Positions 14,980 to 22,634 of a stretch of DNA of 64,000 nucleotides are shown here, in pieces. The stretch covers positions 737,501 through 801,500 of the forward strand of contig JADKJU010000001.1 of the NCBI GenBank assembly GCA_016720855.1. Direction: 5' to 3'. Source of the DNA: Betaproteobacteria bacterium (GTDB lineage: Bacteria; Pseudomonadota; Gammaproteobacteria; Burkholderiales; Usitatibacteraceae). Below the pieces are notes generated by a model, which saw only the letters and a list, made by a program, of their open reading frames with translations, searched no databases and was not told the origin of the DNA. The stretch's first letter is position 1. Each line of letters begins with the position of its first letter. Made by a program: the position numbers and the translations under genes.

Positions 14980-15987
14980 ATGTCCTCGACCCCGATCCTT
15001 CGAACGGAACCCCTCGGGTTCGTCTGGACGACACCGGATCCCTTCCTTTTCTGCGTGCACCACGACGATCGCTACCCGGCGGGCAACGAGGCACTCGGGC
15101 CTGCCGCATCGCTGGACGGCCGCAACCTGGGCCGGGATTTCGAGCCGAAGGACGGCTGGCGCATGTATCACGGCCATCGGGTGCCGGGATTCCCGCAGCA
15201 TCCCCATCGCGGCTTCGAGACGGTGACCTTCGTCCGGCGCGGGCTCATCGACCACGCCGATTCGATGGGGGCCGCGGCGCGCTACGGCGCAGGCGACGTG
15301 CAGTGGCTCACCGCCGGCCGGGGCATCCAGCACGCGGAAATGTTCCCGCTCCTCGATCGCGCAAATGCCAATCCGCTGGAACTCTTCCAGATCTGGCTCA
15401 ACCTGCCGGCCGCGGACAAGATGGCGCAGCCGCATTTCTCGATGTTCTGGGACGACCAGGTTCCGCGATTGCGCGAAGGCGGCGTCGAGGTGACCCTCAT
15501 CGCGGGCCGGCTGGGTGAGTGCGAGGCGCCCCGGCCGCCGCCCAGCTCCTGGGCTTCGCGGGCCGACTCCGACGTCGCGATCTGGATCATCCGCCTGGCC
15601 CCAAACGCGACATGGACGCTGCCTGCCGCCGCGAACGGGTCGAATCGGCACCTCTACCACTTCGAGGGCAGCGGGCTGCGCATCGGTGGTGCACCGGTTC
15701 CTGACCGGCACATGGCCGTGGTCGGCGGCGAGGTGGCGCTGGAGCTGGCGGCAGGCGCGAACGAATCGCAGCTCCTGATGCTCCAGGGTCGCCCCATCGG
15801 CGAGCCTGTCGCACAGGCCGGTCCTTTCGTGATGAACACGCGGACCGAGCTGCAGCGCGCCTTCGACGACTACCAGCGCACGCAGTTCGGGGGATGGCCC
15901 TGGCCCTCGGCGGACCCGGTGCACGGGTGCGAGGGTCGCTTCGCGCGCCACGCCGATGGCCGCATGGAGCGACCGGCCGAATCCTGA
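14980..15987 (+). CDS. Pirin family protein (bicupin)
   Basis: A 335-residue protein with the pirin N-terminal cupin. The metal-binding pattern is visible: FPQHPHRGFETVTFV supplies two His, GDVQWLTAGRGIQHAEM supplies the third His and the Glu. The C-terminal cupin starts near VAIWIIRLAPNATWTL. Bacterial pirins are iron-binding proteins, some with quercetin dioxygenase activity and some that modulate pyruvate dehydrogenase. An unusual N-terminal section (TPDPFLFCVHHDDRYPAGNEALGP) is longer than in E. coli YhhW and is shared with a sub-branch of pirin-like proteins. The ATG at 14980 is 14 nt after the hydrolase stop, so the two are probably cotranscribed. Confidence 0.87.
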   Translation: MSSTPILRTEPLGFVWTTPDPFLFCVHHDDRYPAGNEALGPAASLDGRNLGRDFEPKDGWRMYHGHRVPGFPQHPHRGFETVTFVRRGLIDHADSMGAAARYGAGDVQWLTAGRGIQHAEMFPLLDRANANPLELFQIWLNLPAADKMAQPHFSMFWDDQVPRLREGGVEVTLIAGRLGECEAPRPPPSSWASRADSDVAIWIIRLAPNATWTLPAAANGSNRHLYHFEGSGLRIGGAPVPDRHMAVVGGEVALELAAGANESQLLMLQGRPIGEPVAQAGPFVMNTRTELQRAFDDYQRTQFGGWPWPSADPVHGCEGRFARHADGRMERPAES

Positions 15988-15996
15988 CTGCCGGCG

Positions 15997-16680
15997 TCAG
16001 GCGTCCAGCGCGCCCGCCTTGCGCACGATGCACTGGATCTGCGCCAGCGTATCGGGGAAGGCCGTCTGGTCGATGGGGCGGATGAAACGGCGCTTGAGGG
16101 CTTCCTTGTCGCCCCCCAGGAGCCGCAGCACGCCGTAGGCGACGCGTCCCGCCGCACGCTCGAGCTTCCAGCGGATCGTCCCGGCCATCCGGCCGTTGCT
16201 CTGCAGGCGCCGGTCGTAGGCCGTGTCGAAAAGACGGATGTCGAGCACCTTGCCTCCCGGCAGGCAGTCCGCCAGCTCCCGCAGGTTCACCGATACGGGC
16301 GACCAGCTCGCCCTCCCGGCGATCGTGAAGGTCCATTTGTGGTCGCGATTGAAGCGGCTGGGCCAGAAGCCCTGCTCGTAGAGATCCTCGTCCGGGACGA
16401 TCACGAACAGCACCCCGCCGGGTTTCACCAGCGCCCACCACTGCGCGATGGCCGCCCGGGGATCGCGCATGTGCTCGAGGCAGTGGGAGGCATAGACAAA
16501 GTCGAACTGCCGGTGGACGTGCTGCAGGATCTCGTTGGCGTCGCCCTGCGCCAGGTCGAAGGGCATGACGTGCGGGAACACCGGATCGGCGCCGCAGCCG
16601 ATGTCGATGCCCTCGCCCCGGAGCACGGCGTGCTCCAGCTCGCCCCATACCTTCTTCGTCTTGGAGGATTCGTCGGCCAT
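15997..16680 (-). CDS. SAM-dependent class I methyltransferase
   Basis: A 227-residue methyltransferase of the Methyltransf_11/23 type. The SAM-binding motif I is GEGIDIGCGADPVFP; the acidic end of strand 2 is likely MPFDLAQGDA; motif IV is FDFVYASHCLEHMRDP, and GGVLFVIVPDEDLYE is the post-motif strand. The C-terminal 60 residues are basic and helical, with no hint of the substrate. It ends 9 nt from the convergent pirin stop codon. Immediately upstream lies a short GGTGCCAGGC repeat. The target could be a lipid, sugar or small molecule; such proteins often sit near polysaccharide genes but none are here. Confidence 0.8.
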   Translation of the reverse strand: MADESSKTKKVWGELEHAVLRGEGIDIGCGADPVFPHVMPFDLAQGDANEILQHVHRQFDFVYASHCLEHMRDPRAAIAQWWALVKPGGVLFVIVPDEDLYEQGFWPSRFNRDHKWTFTIAGRASWSPVSVNLRELADCLPGGKVLDIRLFDTAYDRRLQSNGRMAGTIRWKLERAAGRVAYGVLRLLGGDKEALKRRFIRPIDQTAFPDTLAQIQCIVRKAGALDA

Positions 16681-16688
16681 TTGTTTCG

Positions 16689-16713
16689 GTGCCAGGCGCC
16701 GGTGCCAGGCACC
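16689..16713. repeat. Short palindromic repeat, GGTGCCAGGC unit twice
   Basis: Two copies of GGTGCCAGGC separated by GCC, the second completing the palindrome GGTGCCAGGCACC. It fills most of the 41-nt gap between the methyltransferase start and the stop codon of the ThDP enzyme gene. The pattern looks like a REP-type unit, and a stem-loop here could attenuate transcription from the ThDP gene into the methyltransferase gene. Confidence 0.5.
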
Positions 16714-16721
16714 ACAATTCC

Positions 16722-18470
16722 CTACATCGAGATCGAGCCCTCGCGGAATTCGGTCTTGTCGAGCCAGACGTTCACGAGCACGGGCTTGCCGGTGGCCGCG
16801 ATGCGCCGCGCTTCGGCGAGCCCCGCGTCCACTTCCGCGCCGGTGCGAATCTCCACGCCCGCGGCGCCAAAGCCCCGGGCGACCTCGTGATAGGCGGTGC
16901 GCGCGAGCACGGTGCCCACATCGTCGCCCAGCATCTTCACCTGCTCGCGCGCGATCTGTGTCCAGCCGGCATCGTTGCCGACCACGGCAATCACCGGGAT
17001 GCCATGGCGCACGAAGGTATCGAACTCCGAAAGCCCGTAGCCGCAGGCGCCGTCGCCCCAGACGATCCACACCTCCGACTGCGGCTTAACGACGGATGCG
17101 CCGAGCGCAAAGCCGGCGCCGACACCCAGCGTGCCGAAGGCACCCGGGTCGAGCCACGCCAGCGGTCCTCGTGGCCGCAGGATGTAGGACGCCGTCGCCA
17201 CGAAGTCCCCCCCGTCGGCCACGAACACGGCGTTGTCGCCGGCCACGCGATCCATCGCGCGGAAGAAGGCGACCGGGTTCACGTGCGCCCCGGAGGCCCT
17301 GGCCTGTTCGTCGATTTCTCCCTCGCGCTCGGCATCCCGCGCGTGAAGGGTGGCGATCCAGTCGACGCGCTTCGCTCCTCCTCCCGCTCGCTCGGCCACG
17401 GCGGTGATGAAGCGACCCGCATCCCCGATGGCCTCGATCGCGGGCTTGCGGTTCAGGCGCGCATCCTTCGTGCTGCGGTTCGCGGCGATGAGCGTCGCCG
17501 AGCGCCGCACGTGCTTGCCGTAGTCGAGGCGAAAGTCGCAGGGCACGCCCGCGAGCAGTACGCAGTCGGACTCGCGAAGCGCCTTGCGGCGCGCGTGGCG
17601 CATCTGCAGGCCCGAATCCCGGCCCAGCAATCCGCGCGCCATGCCCGACAGGTACACCGGCACGCCGAGCCGCTTCACCGCTTCGGCCACCTGCGCGGCC
17701 GCCGCGGCCTCGACGATCGACTGGCTTCCCAGCACCATGAGCGGCCGCTCGGCCTTCGACAGGGCGTCCGCCGCGTGCGCCACGGCCCCGTCGCCCGCGA
17801 GGGGCACGGGCACCGCCCGGCCGGTCGGCGAATAGGGCTGGTCGCTGCCTGCGAACATCCGGCTCGCATGGCGATTGAGGTACCAGCGCAGGAACCGGTC
17901 CGCGATCGACGTGCCCTTCCCCGCTGCGTCCGAGTACCAGCCGCGGATGAGTTTCTCGTCGTAGAGGAGATCGACCGGACATTCGACGAACGTCGGGCCG
18001 GGCACGCCCTCGAGCGACGCGACGAGCGCTTCTTCCACCGCCGGCCCCAGGTCGGCCACTCGCCGCACCTGCTTGATCAGCTTCACATGCGGGGCCACCA
18101 GCGGCTTCTGGTCGATGTCCTGCAAGGCGCCGCGTCCCTGCAGCGCCGTGGGGGCCGCGCCGCCCAGCAGGAGCACGGGCGATTGCGCCATCTGCGCGTT
18201 CTTGAGCGCGGTGATCGTGTTGGTGACGCCCGGGCCCGCCGTCACCGCCGCCACGCCCGGCGTCCCGGTCAGTCGGGCCACGGCGTCGGCCGCGAAGACG
18301 GCCGTGACCTCGTCGCGCGTGTCCACGATGCGGATGCCGCGGCGCTTGGCCGCCACGAGGATGGGGGAGATGTGCCCGCCGCATAGGGTGAAGATGAATT
18401 TCACCCCGTGCGCGGCCAGCGCGGCCGCCACGCGTTCGCCGCCGTGGGCCGGGATGTCGGATGCGTTCAT
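16722..18470 (-). CDS. Thiamine-diphosphate-dependent enzyme, acetolactate synthase-like / 2-hydroxyacyl-CoA lyase-like
   Basis: A 582-residue ThDP enzyme with the usual three domains. The N-terminal PYR domain has the catalytic Glu in VDTRDEVTAVFAADAVARLTG. The central domain (about 195-350) follows. The PP domain has the Mg-ThDP motif from WGDGACGYGLSEFDTFV to VVGNDAGWTQIAREQ. The N-D-A-G-W-x-Q-I pattern fits the group with oxalyl-CoA decarboxylase, 2-hydroxyacyl-CoA lyase and mammalian ILVBL/HACL2 better than biosynthetic acetolactate synthase, whose regulatory subunit gene is also absent. With the acyl-CoA ligase gene 10 nt upstream, cleavage of 2-hydroxyacyl-CoA is a reasonable guess. 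ATG 18470 was chosen over an upstream start inside the ligase gene. Confidence 0.82.
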   Translation of the reverse strand: MNASDIPAHGGERVAAALAAHGVKFIFTLCGGHISPILVAAKRRGIRIVDTRDEVTAVFAADAVARLTGTPGVAAVTAGPGVTNTITALKNAQMAQSPVLLLGGAAPTALQGRGALQDIDQKPLVAPHVKLIKQVRRVADLGPAVEEALVASLEGVPGPTFVECPVDLLYDEKLIRGWYSDAAGKGTSIADRFLRWYLNRHASRMFAGSDQPYSPTGRAVPVPLAGDGAVAHAADALSKAERPLMVLGSQSIVEAAAAAQVAEAVKRLGVPVYLSGMARGLLGRDSGLQMRHARRKALRESDCVLLAGVPCDFRLDYGKHVRRSATLIAANRSTKDARLNRKPAIEAIGDAGRFITAVAERAGGGAKRVDWIATLHARDAEREGEIDEQARASGAHVNPVAFFRAMDRVAGDNAVFVADGGDFVATASYILRPRGPLAWLDPGAFGTLGVGAGFALGASVVKPQSEVWIVWGDGACGYGLSEFDTFVRHGIPVIAVVGNDAGWTQIAREQVKMLGDDVGTVLARTAYHEVARGFGAAGVEIRTGAEVDAGLAEARRIAATGKPVLVNVWLDKTEFREGSISM

Positions 18471-18480
18471 GGGAACCTTT

Positions 18481-20175
18481 CTATGTTTCCTTCGTTGCAT
18501 GCTGGCGCGTGAGCTCGCGGTAATCGATCTTGCCCACGCGCGTGAGGGGGAGCGCGGTCACGAACTCGACTTCGCGCGGGCACGACCACTTGATGAGCCG
18601 CTCGCGGCAATGCGCGATGATCGCCTCCTGCAGCGCCGCGCTCGCCTGCGCGGGGTCGCGCAGGACCACGCACGCCTTCACGCGCTCGACCTGCGCGGGA
18701 TCGGGCACGCCGATGACGCACACCTCGGCCACCGCCGGATGTTCCCGGATCACCGCCTCCACCTGCGCCGGATACACGTTGAAGCCGGACGACTTGATCA
18801 TGCGTTTCAGGCGCACCGAGAAATACGTGTAGCCGTCGGCGTCCATCTTCCCGAGGTCGCCGGTGTGCAGCCACGTGCGGCCATCGGCGTGCACGCGCAG
18901 CGCCTGCGCCGTGGCCTCCGGGTCGTCGAGGTAGCCGATCATCACCGCGGGGCCGGCGATGCAGATCTCGCCCTCCTCGCCGGTTGGCGCCTCCTCGATC
19001 GTCCCCGGCTTCACGATCCTGGCCAGCATGTCGGGAAACGGGATGCCGACGGAGCCTTCGCGATACTCCGTGAGGGGGGTGGCCATGATGCCGGTCACTG
19101 CCTCGGTGAGCCCGTAGCCCTCGAGGAGCTTCACGTTCCCGCCGCCGGCCTGCACCATCGCCTCGAAGCGCTCCTTCACCGCGCGCGGCAGCGTGTCGGC
19201 GCCGCAGAAGCATGCCGTGAGGCAGGAAAGGTCCGCCCTGGCGAGCGAAGGATCCCTGGTGAGCGCATCGAAAAGCGTCGGCACGCCCACCAGCACGTTG
19301 GGCCGCTGCGCGCGCAGGAGCTTCGAGACGATCTCGGCGCTGAACTGCGGCACGAGGATCGACTTGCCTCCCGCCATGAACACCGCGTTCACGCAAACGC
19401 CCAGTCCGAAGCCGTGAAAGATCGGGAGGATCGCGAGAATGGCGTCCTTCTCGCCCATGCCGCACCACGAGGCGGCCTGCAGTCCCTGGGCGATGAAGTT
19501 GCGGTTCGACAGCACGATGCCCTTGGGCAGGCCGGTCGTGCCGCCCGAGAAGAGGATGGCGGCCGCATCGTTCGTCTTGCCCACCGGGGACGACGTCAAC
19601 GGATGCGCAGCTTCGAGGATCGCGGACCAACGGCGCACTCTCGGTTCGTCGGGGACGGGAGGGATCTTCCTGCCCTTGGTCACCCAGAAGCCCAGCTTCT
19701 TGAGCGGCGAAAGATATTCCGGGATGCACGCGATCACGATCCGGTCCAGCGCCCGCTTCGGCGTCGCGGCCGCGAGCGGGCCGTAGAACGCGTCCAGCAC
19801 AAGCGCCATCCGCGCGCCCGTGGCATCGAGGAAGTGCGTGATCTCCGGCGCCGTCGACAGCGGATGGATCAGGGCCGGAAGCGCCCCGAGCCGGTTGGCC
19901 GCGTAGAAGGCGATGACGCCCTGCGGCGACGTGGGCATGGAAATGAGGAGGCGATCCCCCGCGCGCAGCCCCTCTTGCGCGAGCGCGCAAGCGCAACGGT
20001 CCACGGAGTCGAGTAGCTCGCGGTAGGACGCCTGCGTGCCGAAGAAATCCCACGCCACCGAATCCGGCACGCGCCGCGCCGTGGTGGCGAGAGCCCCGTG
20101 CAGCGTGACCTCGGGGTAGTCGATCGTGGCCGGAACGCTTCCGTAGAATCGCAACCAGGGGTGCGCGGTTTTCAT
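18481..20175 (-). CDS. AMP-dependent acyl-CoA synthetase/ligase
   Basis: A 564-residue member of the ANL superfamily. The P-loop-like motif is AAILFSGGTTGLPKGIVLS, the second core motif LLEGYGLTEAVTG, and the hinge region is WLHTGDLGKMDADGYTYFSVRLKRMIKSSGFNVYP. The C-terminal catalytic Lys is in LPLTRVGKIDYREL. The enzyme should activate a fatty or aromatic acid via an acyl-adenylate to its CoA thioester. It sits upstream of the ThDP lyase gene with a 10-nt gap, and divergent from a 3-hydroxyacyl-CoA dehydrogenase gene; together they look like a small acyl-CoA catabolic unit. The substrate cannot be inferred from the pocket residues by eye. Confidence 0.92.
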   Translation of the reverse strand: MKTAHPWLRFYGSVPATIDYPEVTLHGALATTARRVPDSVAWDFFGTQASYRELLDSVDRCACALAQEGLRAGDRLLISMPTSPQGVIAFYAANRLGALPALIHPLSTAPEITHFLDATGARMALVLDAFYGPLAAATPKRALDRIVIACIPEYLSPLKKLGFWVTKGRKIPPVPDEPRVRRWSAILEAAHPLTSSPVGKTNDAAAILFSGGTTGLPKGIVLSNRNFIAQGLQAASWCGMGEKDAILAILPIFHGFGLGVCVNAVFMAGGKSILVPQFSAEIVSKLLRAQRPNVLVGVPTLFDALTRDPSLARADLSCLTACFCGADTLPRAVKERFEAMVQAGGGNVKLLEGYGLTEAVTGIMATPLTEYREGSVGIPFPDMLARIVKPGTIEEAPTGEEGEICIAGPAVMIGYLDDPEATAQALRVHADGRTWLHTGDLGKMDADGYTYFSVRLKRMIKSSGFNVYPAQVEAVIREHPAVAEVCVIGVPDPAQVERVKACVVLRDPAQASAALQEAIIAHCRERLIKWSCPREVEFVTALPLTRVGKIDYRELTRQHATKET

Positions 20176-20318
20176 GGCGGGATCGCCGGCGCGCTACTCC
20201 GGCAGGGCCGGGATGGCAAAGGCGATGCGCAGCGTGTCATCCGGCGGCGCGGCCCGGGAGACGAAGACCGGCTTGCCCCGGAGGCGAGCAGCAGCAGTAC
20301 GATGGCGATCAGTCTCAT
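20172..20318 (-). pseudogene. Possible small secreted protein remnant upstream of the ligase gene
   Basis: An ATG at 20318 opens with a clear signal-peptide-like segment, MRLIAIVLLLLASG. In the same frame it runs as low-information Arg/Ser/Pro-rich sequence to a TGA that overlaps the ligase ATG (20172-20175). A shift of one base after the hydrophobic segment gives a more protein-like sequence, GKPVFVSRAAPPDDTLRI then AFAIPALPE, ending in TAG at about 20195. That ending resembles AFIFGTLPE at the end of the solute-binding protein at 22230. It may be a decayed or frameshifted exported protein, or chance. Confidence 0.25.
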
Positions 20319-20325
20319 GGCGTTC

Positions 20326-20345
20326 ATTGCGTCGGATGACGCAAT
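20326..20345. promoter_or_regulatory. Palindrome ATTGCGTC-N4-GACGCAAT between divergent acyl-CoA genes
   Basis: The 20-bp sequence has perfect 8-bp arms and a 4-nt spacer. It lies 18 nt upstream of the 3-hydroxyacyl-CoA dehydrogenase ATG and 151 nt upstream of the divergent ligase ATG. The position and symmetry fit an operator for a TetR- or GntR-type repressor of fatty acid catabolism. No regulator gene is next to it. The rest of the 187-nt gap holds only the doubtful small ORF. Confidence 0.5.
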
Positions 20346-20362
20346 TCTATAGGAACCCTCGC

Positions 20363-21301
20363 ATGGCAAATCCCAGGACTTGCGCCGTCATCGGCGGCGG
20401 CACGATGGGCGCGGACATCGCGCTAACTCTCGCGCGCGCCGGTTGCCCGACCCACCTCGTCGAGACGTTCGATGCCGTCCGGCAGACCCTCCCCGCGCGA
20501 CTTTCGGCAGGTCTCGCTGCCCTCGGCAGCCCGCAGGCGATCGAGCGAATCACCGTCCATGGGAGTCTGGACGAGGTGCCTTGGCCGGCGGTGGATCTCA
20601 TGATCGAAGCAGTGCCGGAAAGCCTCGAGCTCAAGCGCCGGCTCTTCGCGGACCTCGTGGCACGCATGCGCGCCGACGCACTGCTTGCCAGCAACAGCTC
20701 GAGCTTTCCCATCAGCGCCATCGCGGAAGGCCTGGCCGGCCCGGGCCGGTTCCTCGGGCTGCACTACTTCATGCCGGCCCACCTCGTGCCGCTGGTGGAG
20801 GTTGTGTGCGGCGCGCAGAGCGACCCGGCCCTCGCTGCCGACCTGGCGTCCTTCATGCGGACAACCGGCAAGGTGCCGGTGATCGTGAGGAAGGACCTGC
20901 CCGGTTTCCTCGCCAACCGGCTGCAGCACGCGCTCGCCCGGGAGGCCTACGCGCTCATCGATGCCGGCGTGGCCACGGCCGCCGACGTCGACGCGGCCGT
21001 GCGTTTCGGGTTCGGTTTCCGGTACCTCGCGGCAGGACCGATCCTGCAGAAGGACCACGCGGGGCTGGACGTCCATGCGGCTGCCGCCGCGACGATGTAT
21101 CCGTCGCTGGCCTCCAACACGGTGCCGTCGAAGACGCTGTCCGGCCTCGTTGCCGCCGGGCGCCTGGGCATGAAGTCGGGAGCGGGGTTCTTCGACTGGA
21201 CGCCGGAGTCGATCGCGAAGGAGCGCGCACGCTACCAGGCGCTCCTGCTCGCCGGGCTCGCCCTTCTCGAGCCGGAGTTGCCGAAAGCCGGCGGCGGCTG
21301 A
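20363..21301 (+). CDS. 3-hydroxyacyl-CoA dehydrogenase (NAD-binding, single-function)
   Basis: A 312-residue dehydrogenase of the HCDH family. The Rossmann motif is CAVIGGGTMGADIALTLARAG. The catalytic region shows ASNSSSFPISAIA and the His in FLGLHYFMPAHLVPLVEVV, paired with the Glu there. The C-terminal domain has KDLPGFLANRLQHALAREAYALI and GPILQKDHAGLDVH. It oxidises a 3-hydroxyacyl-CoA, or possibly a related 3-hydroxy acid, using NAD+. ATG 20363 is preceded by AGGA at 9 nt; upstream in-frame starts read through the palindrome and were not used. It is divergent from the acyl-CoA ligase and followed after 74 nt by a solute-binding protein. Confidence 0.9.
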   Translation: MANPRTCAVIGGGTMGADIALTLARAGCPTHLVETFDAVRQTLPARLSAGLAALGSPQAIERITVHGSLDEVPWPAVDLMIEAVPESLELKRRLFADLVARMRADALLASNSSSFPISAIAEGLAGPGRFLGLHYFMPAHLVPLVEVVCGAQSDPALAADLASFMRTTGKVPVIVRKDLPGFLANRLQHALAREAYALIDAGVATAADVDAAVRFGFGFRYLAAGPILQKDHAGLDVHAAAAATMYPSLASNTVPSKTLSGLVAAGRLGMKSGAGFFDWTPESIAKERARYQALLLAGLALLEPELPKAGGG

Positions 21302-21375
21302 GGGCTGTCCACGCCCGGCGAATGCGGGTATTGTTCCGGGCCGCTTCCGCTCACCACCCCCAGGAGTCTCCCGCC

Positions 21376-22230
21376 ATGCTGCGCACCGCCTCGCTACTCG
21401 CCCTGCTCCTCGCCGCCACGGGCATCGTGGCCGCCCAGGGTCTCGACGGCCGACTGAAGAAGATCGCCGACAGCAAGACCCTCACCATCGCCTACCGGAC
21501 GGATGCGATCCCGTTCTCGTTCGTGAACGAGCAGAAACAGCCGGTCGGCTACACGATCGACCTGTGCAAGCGCGTGGCGACCCTTATCGAGGATCAGATC
21601 AAGGTGAAGCTGCAGGTGAAGTGGATGCCGGTGACGACCCAGAATCGCTTCGACACGGTGGCTAAGGGCCAGGCCGACATGGAGTGCGGATCGAGCACGG
21701 TCACGCTCTCGCGCCTGAAGCAGGTCGACTTCTCGAGCTTCACGTTCGTGGACGGCACGGGGCTGCTCACCACGACCAAGACGGGCATCCACTCCATCTC
21801 CGACGTGGCGGGCAAGCGCATCGGCGTGGTCGCCGGAACGACCAACGAGCGCGCGGTGAACGACCTGGAGAAGCGCCGCAAGCTGGGCCTCACCATCGTC
21901 ACGATGAAGACTCGCGACGAAGGGCTCGCGGCGCTGGAGGCGGGAACGATCGACGCCTACGCGAGCGACAAGGTGCTGCTCGTGGGCGGGGGCCTGAAGC
22001 TCAAGGACCCGAAATCCCTCGTGCTGCTGCCCGAGGACCTGTCCTTCGAGCCCTACGCGATCACGCTGCCGCGCGGCGAGGCGGGGTTGCGCCTGGCGGT
22101 CAACACGGCGCTCGCGCACATCTACCGCGACGGCGAGATCGCCTCGATCTTCGGCAAATGGTTCGGGGGTCTCGGCGAGCCTGCCGCGCTCACGCGCGCC
22201 GCCTTCATCTTCGGGACGCTGCCCGAGTAG
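21376..22230 (+). CDS. Family 3 extracellular solute-binding protein (polar amino acid type)
   Basis: A 284-residue periplasmic binding protein. Residues 1-20 are a signal peptide (MLRTASLLALLLAATGIVAA). The mature protein shows SKTLTIAYRTDAIPFSFVN, PVGYTIDLCKRVA (the family signature), ADMECGSSTVTLSRLKQVDFS, the Arg/Asp ligand region GTTNERAVND and AGTIDAYASDKVLL. It is similar in arrangement to glutamate/aspartate binding proteins such as GltI. No ABC permease or ATPase genes are adjacent, so it either works with a transporter elsewhere or acts as a sensor component. A strong palindromic repeat 16 nt downstream probably terminates the transcript. Confidence 0.9.
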   Translation: MLRTASLLALLLAATGIVAAQGLDGRLKKIADSKTLTIAYRTDAIPFSFVNEQKQPVGYTIDLCKRVATLIEDQIKVKLQVKWMPVTTQNRFDTVAKGQADMECGSSTVTLSRLKQVDFSSFTFVDGTGLLTTTKTGIHSISDVAGKRIGVVAGTTNERAVNDLEKRRKLGLTIVTMKTRDEGLAALEAGTIDAYASDKVLLVGGGLKLKDPKSLVLLPEDLSFEPYAITLPRGEAGLRLAVNTALAHIYRDGEIASIFGKWFGGLGEPAALTRAAFIFGTLPE

Positions 22231-22245
22231 TAACCGCAGCAATCG

Positions 22246-22306
22246 CGAAAAAGGGGACAGACCCCATTTCCCTGTTTCCGGGAAATGGGGTCTGTCCCCT
22301 TTTTCG
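22246..22306. repeat. Dispersed palindromic repeat (GGGGACAGACCCC type), copy 2
   Basis: Perfect inverted arms of about 25 nt (AAAAAGGGGACAGACCCC plus ATTTCCC and the complement) flank a 7-nt loop. The A and T runs at both ends would make it act as a terminator for the convergent solute-binding protein and DUF1161 genes. Same family as 3965-4014 and 22582-22634; this is the longest and most symmetrical copy. Confidence 0.8.
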
Positions 22307-22315
22307 CCTCTTGTC

Positions 22316-22543
22316 CTACTTGCCGCGGTTGTAGACCAGCTTCTTCGCGCCGCCGTCGCAGGTGCCGACGATCCGGCCGTCCTTCTGCTCGTCCTTGCCG
22401 ACGATGTCGATCGTCCAGGACTTGACGCCCTTGGCCTTGAGCTTCGCCTCGATCTCGCCCTTGAGATCCTCGCAGGACTTCTTCGCGAAGGCGGGCGCGG
22501 CCACCAGCGCGAGCACGGCGGCAAGCACGACGGATCTGTTCAT
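22316..22543 (-). CDS. DUF1161-family small secreted protein
   Basis: A 75-residue protein with a signal peptide (MNRSVVLAAVLALVAAPAFA) and a mature part of about 55 residues: KKSCEDLKGEIEAKLKAKG, then VKSWTIDIV, GRIVGTCDGGAKKLVYNRGK. The CEDLK...IEAK and VGTCDGGxKKxxY patterns match DUF1161, whose two cysteines may form a disulfide in the periplasm. No function is known for this family. The ATG at 22543 follows a GGGGGG stretch at 6 nt. It is bracketed on both sides by palindromic repeats, so it is probably transcribed alone. Confidence 0.8.
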   Translation of the reverse strand: MNRSVVLAAVLALVAAPAFAKKSCEDLKGEIEAKLKAKGVKSWTIDIVGKDEQKDGRIVGTCDGGAKKLVYNRGK

Positions 22544-22581
22544 TTCCTTACCCCCCTTTGGCAATCCTCCCGGATAGCATA

Positions 22582-22634
22582 GTCGAAAAAAGAGGACAGA
22601 CCCCATTTCCGGAAAAGGGGTCTGTCCCCTTTAC
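22582..22634. repeat. Dispersed palindromic repeat (GGGGACAGACCCC type), copy 3
   Basis: The arms GAGGACAGACCCCATTTCC and GGAAAAGGGGTCTGTCCCC form an imperfect stem; the left arm has GAGG in place of GGGG. It lies between the DUF1161 gene and a small membrane protein gene, and the stop codon of the latter falls at its right edge. See copies at 3965 and 22246. Confidence 0.75.

Noticed and set aside
22246..22306. Simple rho-independent terminator only
   Set aside because: It may end transcripts, but the same arm sequence recurs twice elsewhere with conserved bases beyond what a terminator needs, so it was classed as a dispersed repeat.
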